NCBI RefSeq assembly: GCF_051014445.1
Contig: NW_027488400.1
Span: 106,932-170,931, forward strand
Reading direction: 5' to 3'
Length of the DNA stretch: 64,000 bases
DNA from: Colletes latitarsis
Lineage: Eukaryota; Arthropoda; Insecta; Hymenoptera; Colletidae
Below are positions 8,936 through 21,797 of this stretch, in pieces. The notes below the pieces were generated by a model, which worked only from the letters and a program-made list of their open reading frames with translations, did not search any database and had not been told where the DNA came from. Made by a program: the position numbers and the translations under genes. Positions within the stretch are counted from its first letter, which is position 1; each line of letters begins with the position of its first letter.

Positions 8936-8990
8936 ATTTTTATAAGTTAAAATAAACTATTAAATTGCAAATTTAAAAATATTAAAAATT
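8936..8990 (+). tRNA. trnC: tRNA-Cys (GCA), no T arm; near-copy of trnW
   Basis: A 55-nt plus-strand tRNA: acceptor ATTTTTA/TAAAAAT, D stem AGTT/AACT, anticodon stem TTAAA/TTTAA closing TTGCAAA (GCA). A six-base loop replaces the T arm. Bases 8943-8982 equal trnW's minus-strand 8776-8737 except for G instead of T at the first anticodon base. The D-arm pattern looks more like insect trnW than trnC, suggesting that trnC was remoulded from a trnW copy. Confidence 0.78.
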
Positions 8991-9004
8991 TAATTAAAAA
9001 TTTA

Positions 9005-10024
9005 TTAAATTTCAATATATAAATATAATATACATATAAATATAATTATAAATAAAATTAATAGTAATCATTTAGGAATAATTGTATTAATTATAATCTT
9101 ATAAGAATAAGATTTAATTTTTGAGTTTAAATAATGATTAAATAAAAATAAATTTAAATAAGTTCATGTTATTAAAGTTCTAGAAATTAATATAGGAATT
9201 AATACAACCATTAAATTTTCATGATTTATAATTAAACTTTCTAATAATATCCATTTTATTAAAAATGTTAATATTGGAGGAAATCTAGAATATATAATTA
9301 TTAAAAATATTATTAATATTTTTAATGGTTTACTTAAGTTTAAATCATAAACATCAAATTTATTATCAATATTTAATATACCTAATAATCGAAATAATAA
9401 TAATGTTATTAAAGTGTATAAAATTATATAAATAATAAATAATTTTATAGATATCATTATTAAAAATAACAATAAACATGTATGAATTAATGAAGAATAA
9501 ATTATAATGTATTTTAAAGAATTAGTATTTAAAACTAAAAGTCTAGAATATAATAAATTAAAAATAATAAATCCAATTATATGATCATCTAATTTTAATA
9601 TTAAATGTATTAAATAAATAGGTTGAATTTTTAAAATAGTAGAAAAAATAAATAAATTTATTCAATTTATATATTTTGAAGATATTAAAAATCAAAAATT
9701 TACAGGATATAAACCTATTTTTATATATAATATAAAATAAGTAACAGCAATATGTAAATTATCTATTTCTTCTAAATTAAGAATATTTTTTATAATAATA
9801 CTAAAATATAATAATAAAGAAGTAATTATAGAAACTATAAAATAAAAAATTGCAGAATTTATATCCTTTTCAATAATTAAAATATAAACTATAGTAAAAC
9901 TTACAATTTCTATTAATATTCAAACAATAATACAATTATTAAATAATAAAGATACAATTCTTAAAAAAAAAATTAAAAGAATTAATAATTTTAATTTAAC
10001 ATCATATTTTAAAGTTTTTTTAAT
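9005..10024 (-). CDS. nad2: NADH dehydrogenase subunit 2
   Basis: Antiporter-like proton-pumping subunit of Complex I. ATT at 10024 opens 339 residues, ending with LYIEI and TAA at 9005-9007. The signature SSFPPMLTFLIKW (about 9270-9310) is the nad2 equivalent of GGLPPFLGFLPKW in other insects, and the N-terminal FNNCIIVWILIEI segment aligns with the conserved W-GLE region. An in-frame stop upstream at 10031-10033 limits the start. A standard-code piece (9164-9472) is only the middle of this gene, cut at a TGA Trp codon. Confidence 0.92.
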
Positions 10025-10092
10025 ATAAAATTAAATAAATTTTTTATTTAATTTAATAATTAATAATTTTAATTTAAATTTTTAATAAAATA

Positions 10093-10156
10093 TAATAATA
10101 AAAATTTAATTTATATAAATATTTCATCAAAATATTCCTTTTTCAGGCATATTACT
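10093..10156 (-). tRNA. trnI: tRNA-Ile (GAT)
   Basis: A 64-nt minus-strand tRNA: acceptor AGTAATA/TATTATT with a G-T pair, TG, D arm CCTGAAAAAGG as in insects, and anticodon stem ATATT/AATAT closing TTGATGA (GAT). It sits next to nad2, where trnM is ancestral, so trnI and trnM have exchanged places. Between it and nad2 are 68 featureless AT bases. Confidence 0.88.
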
Positions 10157-10171
10157 AAAATTTTTAAAAAT

Positions 10172-10237
10172 TATATTTTAGTGTTTAAGCACATAAAATT
10201 TTGAATTTTATAGAATTAATTAAATTAATAAATATAT
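10172..10237 (+). tRNA. trnQ: tRNA-Gln (TTG)
   Basis: A 66-nt plus-strand tRNA: acceptor TATATTT/AAATATA, D arm GTGTTTAAGCAC, anticodon stem TAAAA/TTTTA closing TTTTGAA (TTG). Position and strand between trnI and trnM are consistent with the ancestral I-Q-M cluster. Confidence 0.9.
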
Positions 10238-10285
10238 TAATTATATAATTATTAATTATATAATATTTATTATTTTTTTATTTAT

Positions 10286-10357
10286 TATATAAAAGATATT
10301 CAAAATCTATATTTAGGGTATGAACCTAATAACTTTATTTATTTAGTTTATTTATAT
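10286..10357 (-). tRNA. trnM: tRNA-Met (CAT)
   Basis: A 72-nt minus-strand tRNA: acceptor ATATAAA/TTTATAT, D stem AACT/AGTT, anticodon stem TTAGG/CCTAA closing TTCATAC (CAT), T stem AGAT/ATCT. It is the last gene before the control region, where trnI is ancestral. Confidence 0.9.
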
Positions 10358-10380
10358 AAATAAATATATAAATAAAAATA

Positions 10381-13300
10381 ATTTTAATTTCATTATTAAG
10401 TAAATTTTTTTATACATCCTAGTAATTTCACTATAATTTTACTATAACTCTGATAATTAAATATTCACTCAATTTCAATGATCAGATGAAATTGAATGAT
10501 TTTAATTTCATTATTAAGTAAATTTTTTTATACATCCTAGTAATTTCACTATAATTTTACTATAACTCTGATAATTAAATATTCACTCAATTTCAATGAT
10601 CAGATGAAATTGAATGATTTTAATTTCATTATTAAATAAATTTTTTTATACATCCTAGTAATTTCACTATAATTTTACTATAACTCTGATAATTAAATAT
10701 TCACTCAATTTCAATGATCAGATGAAATTGAATGATTTTAATTTCATTATTAAGTAAATTTTTTTATACATCCTAGTAATTTCACTATAATTTTACTATA
10801 ACTCTGATAATTAAATATTCACTCAATTTCAATGATCAGATGAAATTGAATGATTTTAATTTCATTATTAAGTAAATTTTTTTATACATCCTAGTAATTT
10901 CACTATAATTTTACTATAACTCTGATAATTAAATATTCACTCAATTTCAATGATCAGATGAAATTGAATGATTTTAATTTCATTATTAAGTAAATTTTTT
11001 TACACATCCTAGTAATTTCACTATAATTTTACTATAACTCTGATAATTAAATATTCACTCAATTTCAATGATCAGATGAAATTGAATGATTTTAATTTCA
11101 TTATTAAATAAATTTTTTTATACATCCTAGTAATTTCACTATAATTTTACTATAACTCTGATAATTAAATATTCACTCAATTTCAATGATCAGATGAAAT
11201 TGAATGATTTTAATTTCATTATTAAGTAAATTTTTTTATACATCCTAGTAATTTCACTATAATTTTACTATAACTCTGATAATTAAATATTCACTCAATT
11301 TCAATGATCAGATGAAATTGAATGATTTTAATTTCATTATTAAATAAATTTTTTTATACATCCTAGTAATTTCACTATAATTTTACTATAACTCTGATAA
11401 TTAAATATTCACTCAATTTCAATGATCAGATGAAATTGAATGATTTTAATTTCATTATTAAGTAAATTTTTTTATACATCCTAGTAATTTCACTATAATT
11501 TTACTATAACTCTGATAATTAAATATTCACTCAATTTCAATGATCAGATGAAATTGAATGATTTTAATTTCATTATTAAGTAAATTTTTTTATACATCCT
11601 AGTAATTTCACTATAATTTTACTATAACTCTGATAATTAAATATTCACTCAATTTCAATGATCAGATGAAATTGAATGATTTTAATTTCATTATTAAGTA
11701 AATTTTTTTATACATCCTAGTAATTTCACTATAATTTTACTATAACTCTAATAATTAAATATTCACTCAATTTCAATGATCAGATGAAATTGAATGATTT
11801 TAATTTCATTATTAAGTAAATTTTTTTATACATCCTAGTAATTTCACTATAATTTTACTATAACTCTGATAATTAAATATTCACTCAATTTCAATGATCA
11901 GATGAAATTGAATGATTTTAATTTCATTATTAAGTAAATTTTTTTATACATCCTAGTAATTTCACTATAATTTTACTATAACTCTGATAATTAAATATTC
12001 ACTCAATTTCAATGATCAGATGAAATTGAATGATTTTAATTTCATTATTAAGTAAATTTTTTTATACATCCTAGTAATTTCACTATAATTTTACTATAAC
12101 TCTGATAATTAAATATTCACTCAATTTCAATGATCAGATGAAATTGAATGATTTTAATTTCATTATTAAGTAAATTTTTTTATACATCCTAGTAATTTCA
12201 CTATAATTTTACTATAACTCTGATAATTAAATATTCACTCAATTTCAATGATCAGATGAAATTGAATGATTTTAATTTCATTATTAAGTAAATTTTTTTA
12301 TACATCCTAGTAATTTCACTATAATTTTACTATAACTCTGATAATTAAATATTCACTCAATTTCAATGATCAGATGAAATTGAATGATTTTAATTTCATT
12401 ATTAAGTAAATTTTTTTATACATCCTAGTAATTTCACTATAATTTTACTATAACTCTGATAATTAAATATTCACTCAATTTCAATGATCAGATGAAATTG
12501 AATGATTTTAATTTCATTATTAAATAAATTTTTTTATACATCCTAGTAATTTCACTATAATTTTACTATAACTCTGATAATTAAATATTCACTCAATTTC
12601 AATGATCAGATGAAATTGAATGATTTTAATTTCATTATTAAGTAAATTTTTTTACACATCCTAGTAATTTCACTATAATTTTACTATAACTCTGATAATT
12701 AAATATTCACTCAATTTCAATGATCAGATGAAATTGAATGATTTTAATTTCATTATTAAATAAATTTTTTTATACATCCTAGTAATTTCACTATAATTTT
12801 ACTATAACTCTGATAATTAAATATTCACTCAATTTCAATGATCAGATGAAATTGAATGATTTTAATTTCATTATTAAGTAAATTTTTTTATACATCCTAG
12901 TAATTTCACTATAATTTTACTATAACTCTGATAATTAAATATTCACTCAATTTCAATGATCAGATGAAATTGAATGATTTTAATTTCATTATTAAGTAAA
13001 TTTTTTTATACATCCTAGTAATTTCACTATAATTTTACTATAACTCTGATAATTAAATATTCACTCAATTTCAATGATCAGATGAAATTGAATGATTTTA
13101 ATTTCATTATTAAGTAAATTTTTTTATACATCCTAGTAATTTCACTATAATTTTACTATAACTCTGATAATTAAATATTCACTCAATTTCAATGATCAGA
13201 TGAAATTGAATGATTTTAATTTCATTATTAAGTAAATTTTTTTATACATCCTAGTAATTTCACTATAATTTTACTATAACTCTGATAATTAAATATTCAC

Positions 13301-16300
13301 TCAATTTCAATGATCAGATGAAATTGAATGATTTTAATTTCATTATTAAGTAAATTTTTTTATACATCCTAGTAATTTCACTATAATTTTACTATAACTC
13401 TGATAATTAAATATTCACTCAATTTCAATGATCAGATGAAATTGAATGATTTTAATTTCATTATTAAGTAAATTTTTTTACACATCCTAGTAATTTCACT
13501 ATAATTTTACTATAACTCTGATAATTAAATATTCACTCAATTTCAATGATCAGATGAAATTGAATGATTTTAATTTCATTATTAAATAAATTTTTTTATA
13601 CATCCTAGTAATTTCACTATAATTTTACTATAACTCTGATAATTAAATATTCACTCAATTTCAATGATCAGATGAAATTGAATGATTTTAATTTCATTAT
13701 TAAGTAAATTTTTTTATACATCCTAGTAATTTCACTATAATTTTACTATAACTCTGATAATTAAATATTCACTCAATTTCAATGATCAGATGAAATTGAA
13801 TGATTTTAATTTCATTATTAAATAAATTTTTTTATACATCCTAGTAATTTCACTATAATTTTACTATAACTCTGATAATTAAATATTCACTCAATTTCAA
13901 TGATCAGATGAAATTGAATGATTTTAATTTCATTATTAAGTAAATTTTTTTATACATCCTAGTAATTTCACTATAATTTTACTATAACTCTGATAATTAA
14001 ATATTCACTCAATTTCAATGATCAGATGAAATTGAATGATTTTAATTTCATTATTAAGTAAATTTTTTTATACATCCTAGTAATTTCACTATAATTTTAC
14101 TATAACTCTGATAATTAAATATTCACTCAATTTCAATGATCAGATGAAATTGAATGATTTTAATTTCATTATTAAGTAAATTTTTTTATACATCCTAGTA
14201 ATTTCACTATAATTTTACTATAACTCTAATAATTAAATATTCACTCAATTTCAATGATCAGATGAAATTGAATGATTTTAATTTCATTATTAAGTAAATT
14301 TTTTTATACATCCTAGTAATTTCACTATAATTTTACTATAACTCTGATAATTAAATATTCACTCAATTTCAATGATCAGATGAAATTGAATGATTTTAAT
14401 TTCATTATTAAGTAAATTTTTTTATACATCCTAGTAATTTCACTATAATTTTACTATAACTCTGATAATTAAATATTCACTCAATTTCAATGATCAGATG
14501 AAATTGAATGATTTTAATTTCATTATTAAGTAAATTTTTTTATACATCCTAGTAATTTCACTATAATTTTACTATAACTCTGATAATTAAATATTCACTC
14601 AATTTCAATGATCAGATGAAATTGAATGATTTTAATTTCATTATTAAGTAAATTTTTTTATACATCCTAGTAATTTCACTATAATTTTACTATAACTCTG
14701 ATAATTAAATATTCACTCAATTTCAATGATCAGATGAAATTGAATGATTTTAATTTCATTATTAAGTAAATTTTTTTATACATCCTAGTAATTTCACTAT
14801 AATTTTACTATAACTCTGATAATTAAATATTCACTCAATTTCAATGATCAGATGAAATTGAATGATTTTAATTTCATTATTAAGTAAATTTTTTTATACA
14901 TCCTAGTAATTTCACTATAATTTTACTATAACTCTGATAATTAAATATTCACTCAATTTCAATGATCAGATGAAATTGAATGATTTTAATTTCATTATTA
15001 AATAAATTTTTTTATACATCCTAGTAATTTCACTATAATTTTACTATAACTCTGATAATTAAATATTCACTCAATTTCAATGATCAGATGAAATTGAATG
15101 ATTTTAATTTCATTATTAAGTAAATTTTTTTACACATCCTAGTAATTTCACTATAATTTTACTATAACTCTGATAATTAAATATTCACTCAATTTCAATG
15201 ATCAGATGAAATTGAATGATTTTAATTTCATTATTAAATAAATTTTTTTATACATCCTAGTAATTTCACTATAATTTTACTATAACTCTGATAATTAAAT
15301 ATTCACTCAATTTCAATGATCAGATGAAATTGAATGATTTTAATTTCATTATTAAGTAAATTTTTTTATACATCCTAGTAATTTCACTATAATTTTACTA
15401 TAACTCTGATAATTAAATATTCACTCAATTTCAATGATCAGATGAAATTGAATGATTTTAATTTCATTATTAAGTAAATTTTTTTATACATCCTAGTAAT
15501 TTCACTATAATTTTACTATAACTCTGATAATTAAATATTCACTCAATTTCAATGATCAGATGAAATTGAATGATTTTAATTTCATTATTAAGTAAATTTT
15601 TTTATACATCCTAGTAATTTCACTATAATTTTACTATAACTCTGATAATTAAATATTCACTCAATTTCAATGATCAGATGAAATTGAATGATTTTAATTT
15701 CATTATTAAGTAAATTTTTTTATACATCCTAGTAATTTCACTATAATTTTACTATAACTCTGATAATTAAATATTCACTCAATTTCAATGATCAGATGAA
15801 ATTGAATGATTTTAATTTCATTATTAAGTAAATTTTTTTATACATCCTAGTAATTTCACTATAATTTTACTATAACTCTGATAATTAAATATTCACTCAA
15901 TTTCAATGATCAGATGAAATTGAATGATTTTAATTTCATTATTAAGTAAATTTTTTTATACATCCTAGTAATTTCACTATAATTTTACTATAACTCTGAT
16001 AATTAAATATTCACTCAATTTCAATGATCAGATGAAATTGAATGATTTTAATTTCATTATTAAGTAAATTTTTTTATACATCCTAGTAATTTCACTATAA
16101 TTTTACTATAACTCTGATAATTAAATATTCACTCAATTTCAATGATCAGATGAAATTGAATGATTTTAATTTCATTATTAAGTAAATTTTTTTATACATC
16201 CTAGTAATTTCACTATAATTTTACTATAACTCTGATAATTAAATATTCACTCAATTTCAATGATCAGATGAAATTGAATGATTTTAATTTCATTATTAAG

Positions 16301-19300
16301 TAAATTTTTTTATACATCCTAGTAATTTCACTATAATTTTACTATAACTCTGATAATTAAATATTCACTCAATTTCAATGATCAGATGAAATTGAATGAT
16401 TTTAATTTCATTATTAAGTAAATTTTTTTATACATCCTAGTAATTTCACTATAATTTTACTATAACTCTGATAATTAAATATTCACTCAATTTCAATGAT
16501 CAGATGAAATTGAATGATTTTAATTTCATTATTAAGTAAATTTTTTTATACATCCTAGTAATTTCACTATAATTTTACTATAACTCTGATAATTAAATAT
16601 TCACTCAATTTCAATGATCAGATGAAATTGAATGATTTTAATTTCATTATTAAGTAAATTTTTTTATACATCCTAGTAATTTCACTATAATTTTACTATA
16701 ACTCTGATAATTAAATATTCACTCAATTTCAATGATCAGATGAAATTGAATGATTTTAATTTCATTATTAAGTAAATTTTTTTATACATCCTAGTAATTT
16801 CACTATAATTTTACTATAACTCTGATAATTAAATATTCACTCAATTTCAATGATCAGATGAAATTGAATGATTTTAATTTCATTATTAAGTAAATTTTTT
16901 TATACATCCTAGTAATTTCACTATAATTTTACTATAACTCTGATAATTAAATATTCACTCAATTTCAATGATCAGATGAAATTGAATGATTTTAATTTCA
17001 TTATTAAGTAAATTTTTTTATACATCCTAGTAATTTCACTATAATTTTACTATAACTCTGATAATTAAATATTCACTCAATTTCAATGATCAGATGAAAT
17101 TGAATGATTTTAATTTCATTATTAAGTAAATTTTTTTATACATCCTAGTAATTTCACTATAATTTTACTATAACTCTGATAATTAAATATTCACTCAATT
17201 TCAATGATCAGATGAAATTGAATGATTTTAATTTCATTATTAAGTAAATTTTTTTATACATCCTAGTAATTTCACTATAATTTTACTATAACTCTGATAA
17301 TTAAATATTCACTCAATTTCAATGATCAGATGAAATTGAATGATTTTAATTTCATTATTAAGTAAATTTTTTTATACATCCTAGTAATTTCACTATAATT
17401 TTACTATAACTCTGATAATTAAATATTCACTCAATTTCAATGATCAGATGAAATTGAATGATTTTAATTTCATTATTAAATAAATTTTTTTATACATCCT
17501 AGTAATTTCACTATAATTTTACTATAACTCTGATAATTAAATATTCACTCAATTTCAATGATCAGATGAAATTGAATGATTTTAATTTCATTATTAAGTA
17601 AATTTTTTTATACATCCTAGTAATTTCACTATAATTTTACTATAACTCTGATAATTAAATATTCACTCAATTTCAATGATCAGATGAAATTGAATGATTT
17701 TAATTTCATTATTAAGTAAATTTTTTTATACATCCTAGTAATTTCACTATAATTTTACTATAACTCTGATAATTAAATATTCACTCAATTTCAATGATCA
17801 GATGAAATTGAATGATTTTAATTTCATTATTAAGTAAATTTTTTTATACATCCTAGTAATTTCACTATAATTTTACTATAACTCTGATAATTAAATATTC
17901 ACTCAATTTCAATGATCAGATGAAATTGAATGATTTTAATTTCATTATTAAGTAAATTTTTTTATACATCCTAGTAATTTCACTATAATTTTACTATAAC
18001 TCTGATAATTAAATATTCACTCAATTTCAATGATCAGATGAAATTGAATGATTTTAATTTCATTATTAAGTAAATTTTTTTATACATCCTAGTAATTTCA
18101 CTATAATTTTACTATAACTCTGATAATTAAATATTCACTCAATTTCAATGATCAGATGAAATTGAATGATTTTAATTTCATTATTAAGTAAATTTTTTTA
18201 TACATCCTAGTAATTTCACTATAATTTTACTATAACTCTGATAATTAAATATTCACTCAATTTCAATGATCAGATGAAATTGAATGATTTTAATTTCATT
18301 ATTAAGTAAATTTTTTTATACATCCTAGTAATTTCATTATAATTTTACTATAACTCTGATAATTAAATATTCACTCAATTTCAATGATCAGATGAAATTG
18401 AATGATTTTAATTTCATTATTAAGTAAATTTTTTTATACATCCTAGTAATTTCACTATAATTTTACTATAACTCTGATAATTAAATATTCACTCAATTTC
18501 AATGATCAGATGAAATTGAATGATTTTAATTTCATTATTAAATAAATTTTTTTATACATCCTAGTAATTTCACTATAATTTTACTATAACTCTGATAATT
18601 AAATATTCACTCAATTTCAATGATCAGATGAAATTGAATGATTTTAATTTCATTATTAAATAAATTTTTTTATACATCCTAGTAATTTCACTATAATTTT
18701 ACTATAACTCTGATAATTAAATATTCACTCAATTTCAATGATCAGATGAAATTGAATGATTTTAATTTCATTATTAAGTAAATTTTTTTATACATCCTAG
18801 TAATTTCACTATAATTTTACTATAACTCTGATAATTAAATATTCACTCAATTTCAATGATCAGATGAAATTGAATGATTTTAATTTCATTATTAAGTAAA
18901 TTTTTTTATACATCCTAGTAATTTCACTATAATTTTACTATAACTCTGATAATTAAATATTCACTCAATTTCAATGATCAGATGAAATTGAATGATTTTA
19001 ATTTCATTATTAAGTAAATTTTTTTATACATCCTAGTAATTTCACTATAATTTTACTATAACTCTGATAATTAAATATTCACTCAATTTCAATGATCAGA
19101 TGAAATTGAATGATTTTAATTTCATTATTAAGTAAATTTTTTTATACATCCTAGTAATTTCACTATAATTTTACTATAACTCTGATAATTAAATATTCAC
19201 TCAATTTCAATGATCAGATGAAATTGAATGATTTTAATTTCATTATTAAGTAAATTTTTTTATACATCCTAGTAATTTCACTATAATTTTACTATAACTC

Positions 19301-19566
19301 TGATAATTAAATATTCACTCAATTTCAATGATCAGATGAAATTGAATGATTTTAATTTCATTATTAAGTAAATTTTTTTTATACATCCTAATAATTTCAC
19401 TATAATTTTACTATAACTCTGATAATTAAATATTCACTCAATTTCAATGATCAGATGAAATTGAATGATTTTAATTTCATTATTAAGTAAATTTTTTTAT
19501 ACATCCTAGTAATTTCACTATAATTTTACTATAACTCTGATAATTAAATATTCACTCAATTTCAAT
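10381..19566 (+). repeat. 118-bp satellite array, left arm (about 77.8 units)
   Basis: A head-to-tail tandem array with a 118-bp period; anchor AATTTCATTATTAAG recurs at 10386, 10504, 10622 and so on. Units are nearly identical. Recurrent variants are AAGTAAA or AAATAAA, TATAC or TACAC, and CTCTGAT or CTCTAAT. One unit near 19371 has an extra T. Each unit contains an inverted repeat CAATTTCA...TGAAATTG around TGATCA, able to form a hairpin. Markers reveal a 21-unit higher-order duplication in the outer part. It ends abruptly 9.2 kb from trnM. Confidence 0.95.
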
Positions 19567-19570
19567 AAAT

Positions 19571-19800
19571 CAAGACTTATTTATAATATAATTAAATTTT
19601 TATATATTACAATAAAAATTAAATTAATTAAAGAAAATAATCAAAATTTATTTATAATATAATTAAATTTTTATATATTACAATAAAAATTAAATTAATT
19701 AAAGAAAATAATCAAAATTTATTTTATAATATAATTAAATTTTTATATATCATAATAAAAATTAAATTAATTAAAGAAAATAATCAAAATTTATTTTATT
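19571..19800 (+). repeat. Three 71-72-bp repeats, left arm
   Basis: Three tandem copies of a 71-72-bp AT-only segment, anchored on TTATAATATAATTAAAT at 19581, 19652 and 19724. Each contains AATTAAAGAAAATAATC. The third copy has small changes. They join the satellite array to the inner region and recur inverted at 23912-24141. Confidence 0.9.
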
Positions 19801-19965
19801 TAAATAATAATTTTTATATAAACAATAATAATTAAATATATAAATATGTATTTATTATATTAAACTTTTTTTTTTTTTTTTTATATTAATAAATTTTTTA
19901 ATATAAATAATTCAAATTATAAATTCATAAAATATATAATTTATATTTTATAATATAATTTATAA
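19801..19965 (+). promoter_or_regulatory. AT-rich block with a 17-base poly-T (19866-19882)
   Basis: A nearly pure A/T block holding a run of 17 T. A long T stretch is a conserved control-region element of insects, associated with replication initiation. The mirrored block at 23747-23911 carries 17 A. That this T run is functional is an inference. Confidence 0.6.
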
Positions 19966-21650
19966 TTTAATAATAATAAATTTAATATAATAAATATTTA
20001 TTTATTAATAAATATTTAATCGATATATAAATATATAATTATTATTATAAAAGAAAAAAAAATAAATTATAGATTAATATACATATTATACATAATAAAT
20101 ATGTTAATCTATATACAATTATCTATAAATCTTGAGATCTACATACATCTATCAATATATACTAAGAGTCTAATTATATATAATTATCTATGGATTTATC
20201 GAATATATGATCTATATTATAAAATATAATCCACAATTTAATAACAATAGATTTAATATAATAAATATTTATCTATTAATAAATATTTAATCGATATATA
20301 TATATATAATTATTGTTATAAAGAAAAAAAAATAAATTATAGATTAATATACATATTATACATAATAAATATATTAATTTATATACAATTATCTATAAAT
20401 CTTGAGATCTACATACATCTATCAATATATACTAAGAGTCTAATTATATATAATTATCTATGGATTTATCGAATATATGATTTATATTATAAAATATAAT
20501 CCACAATTTAATAACAATAGATTTAATATAATAAATATTTATCTATTAATAAATATTTAATCGATATATATATATATAATTATTGTTATAAAGAAAAAAA
20601 AATAAATTATAGATTAATATACATATTATACATAATAAATATGTTAATCTATATACAATTATCTATAAATCTTGAGATCTACATACATCTATCAATATAT
20701 ACTAAGAGTCTAATTATATATAATTATCTATGGATTTATCGAATATATGATCTATATTATAAAATATAATCCATAATTTAATAACAATAGATTTAATATA
20801 ATAAATATTTATCTATTAATAAATATTTAATCGATATATATATATATAATTATTGTTATAAAGAAAAAAAAATAAATTATAGATTAATATACATATTATA
20901 CATAATAAATATGTTAATCTATATACAATTATCTATAAATCTTGAGATCTACATACATCTATCAATATATACTAAGAGTCTAATTATATATAATTATCTA
21001 TGGATTTATCGAATATATGATCTATATTATAAAATATAATCCACAATTTAATAACAATAGATTTAATATAATAAATATTTATTTATTAATAAATATTTAA
21101 TCGATATATATATATATAATTATTGTTATAAAGAAAAAAAAATAAATTATAGATTAATATACATATTATACATAATAAATATGTTAATTTATATACAATT
21201 ATCTATAAATCTTGAGATCTACATACATCTATCAATATATACTAAGAGTCTAATTATATATAATTATCTATGGATTTATCGAATATATGATCTATATTAT
21301 AAAATATAATCCATAATTTAATAACAATAGATTTAATATAATAAATATTTATCTATTAATAAATATTTAATTGATATATATATATATAATTATTGTTATA
21401 AAGAAAAAAAAATAAATTATAGATTAATATACATATTATACATAATAAATATGTTAATCTATATACAATTATCTATAAATCTTGAGATCTACATACATCT
21501 ATCAATATATACTAAGAGTCTAATTATATATAATTATCTATGGATTTATCGAATATATGATCTATATTATAAAATATAATCCATAATTTAATAATAATAA
21601 ATTTAATACAATAAATATTTATTTATTAATAAATATTTAATTGATATATA
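19966..21650 (+). repeat. 270-bp repeats, left arm (6 copies)
   Basis: Tandem copies with a 270-bp period; AGATTAATATACATATTATA recurs at 20071, 20341, 20611, 20881, 21151 and 21421. The unit is a little richer in G and C than its surroundings (CTTGAGATCTACATACATC, ACTAAGAGTC) and carries TA microsatellites and an A8-9 run. The first and last copies are diverged at their edges. No coding frame or tRNA fold is seen. Confidence 0.93.
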
Positions 21651-21797
21651 TATATATATACATACATATATATATATATATATATAATTAATATTATATA
21701 ATAAATAAATAAATTATATATATATATATATATATGTATATAAATAATATTATATTATAAAATAAATTATATATATATGTATATATATATATATATA
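21651..21797. repeat. TA-rich centre of the palindrome
   Basis: About 150 bases of long alternating TA runs interrupted by ATACATACAT, AATTAATATTATATAATAAA and ATGTATAT. The inverted arms face each other across it; symmetry of the inner arms gives a midpoint near 21722. It would form the loop if the arms paired. Confidence 0.85.

Noticed and set aside
9164..9472. A separate 102-residue protein
   Set aside because: It is the middle of nad2 read with the standard code, bounded by an internal ATG and a TGA that encodes Trp.
10381..19566. CRISPR-like array
   Set aside because: The 118-bp units are contiguous with no unique spacers, there are no cas genes, and the setting is animal mitochondrial DNA. 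It is a satellite.
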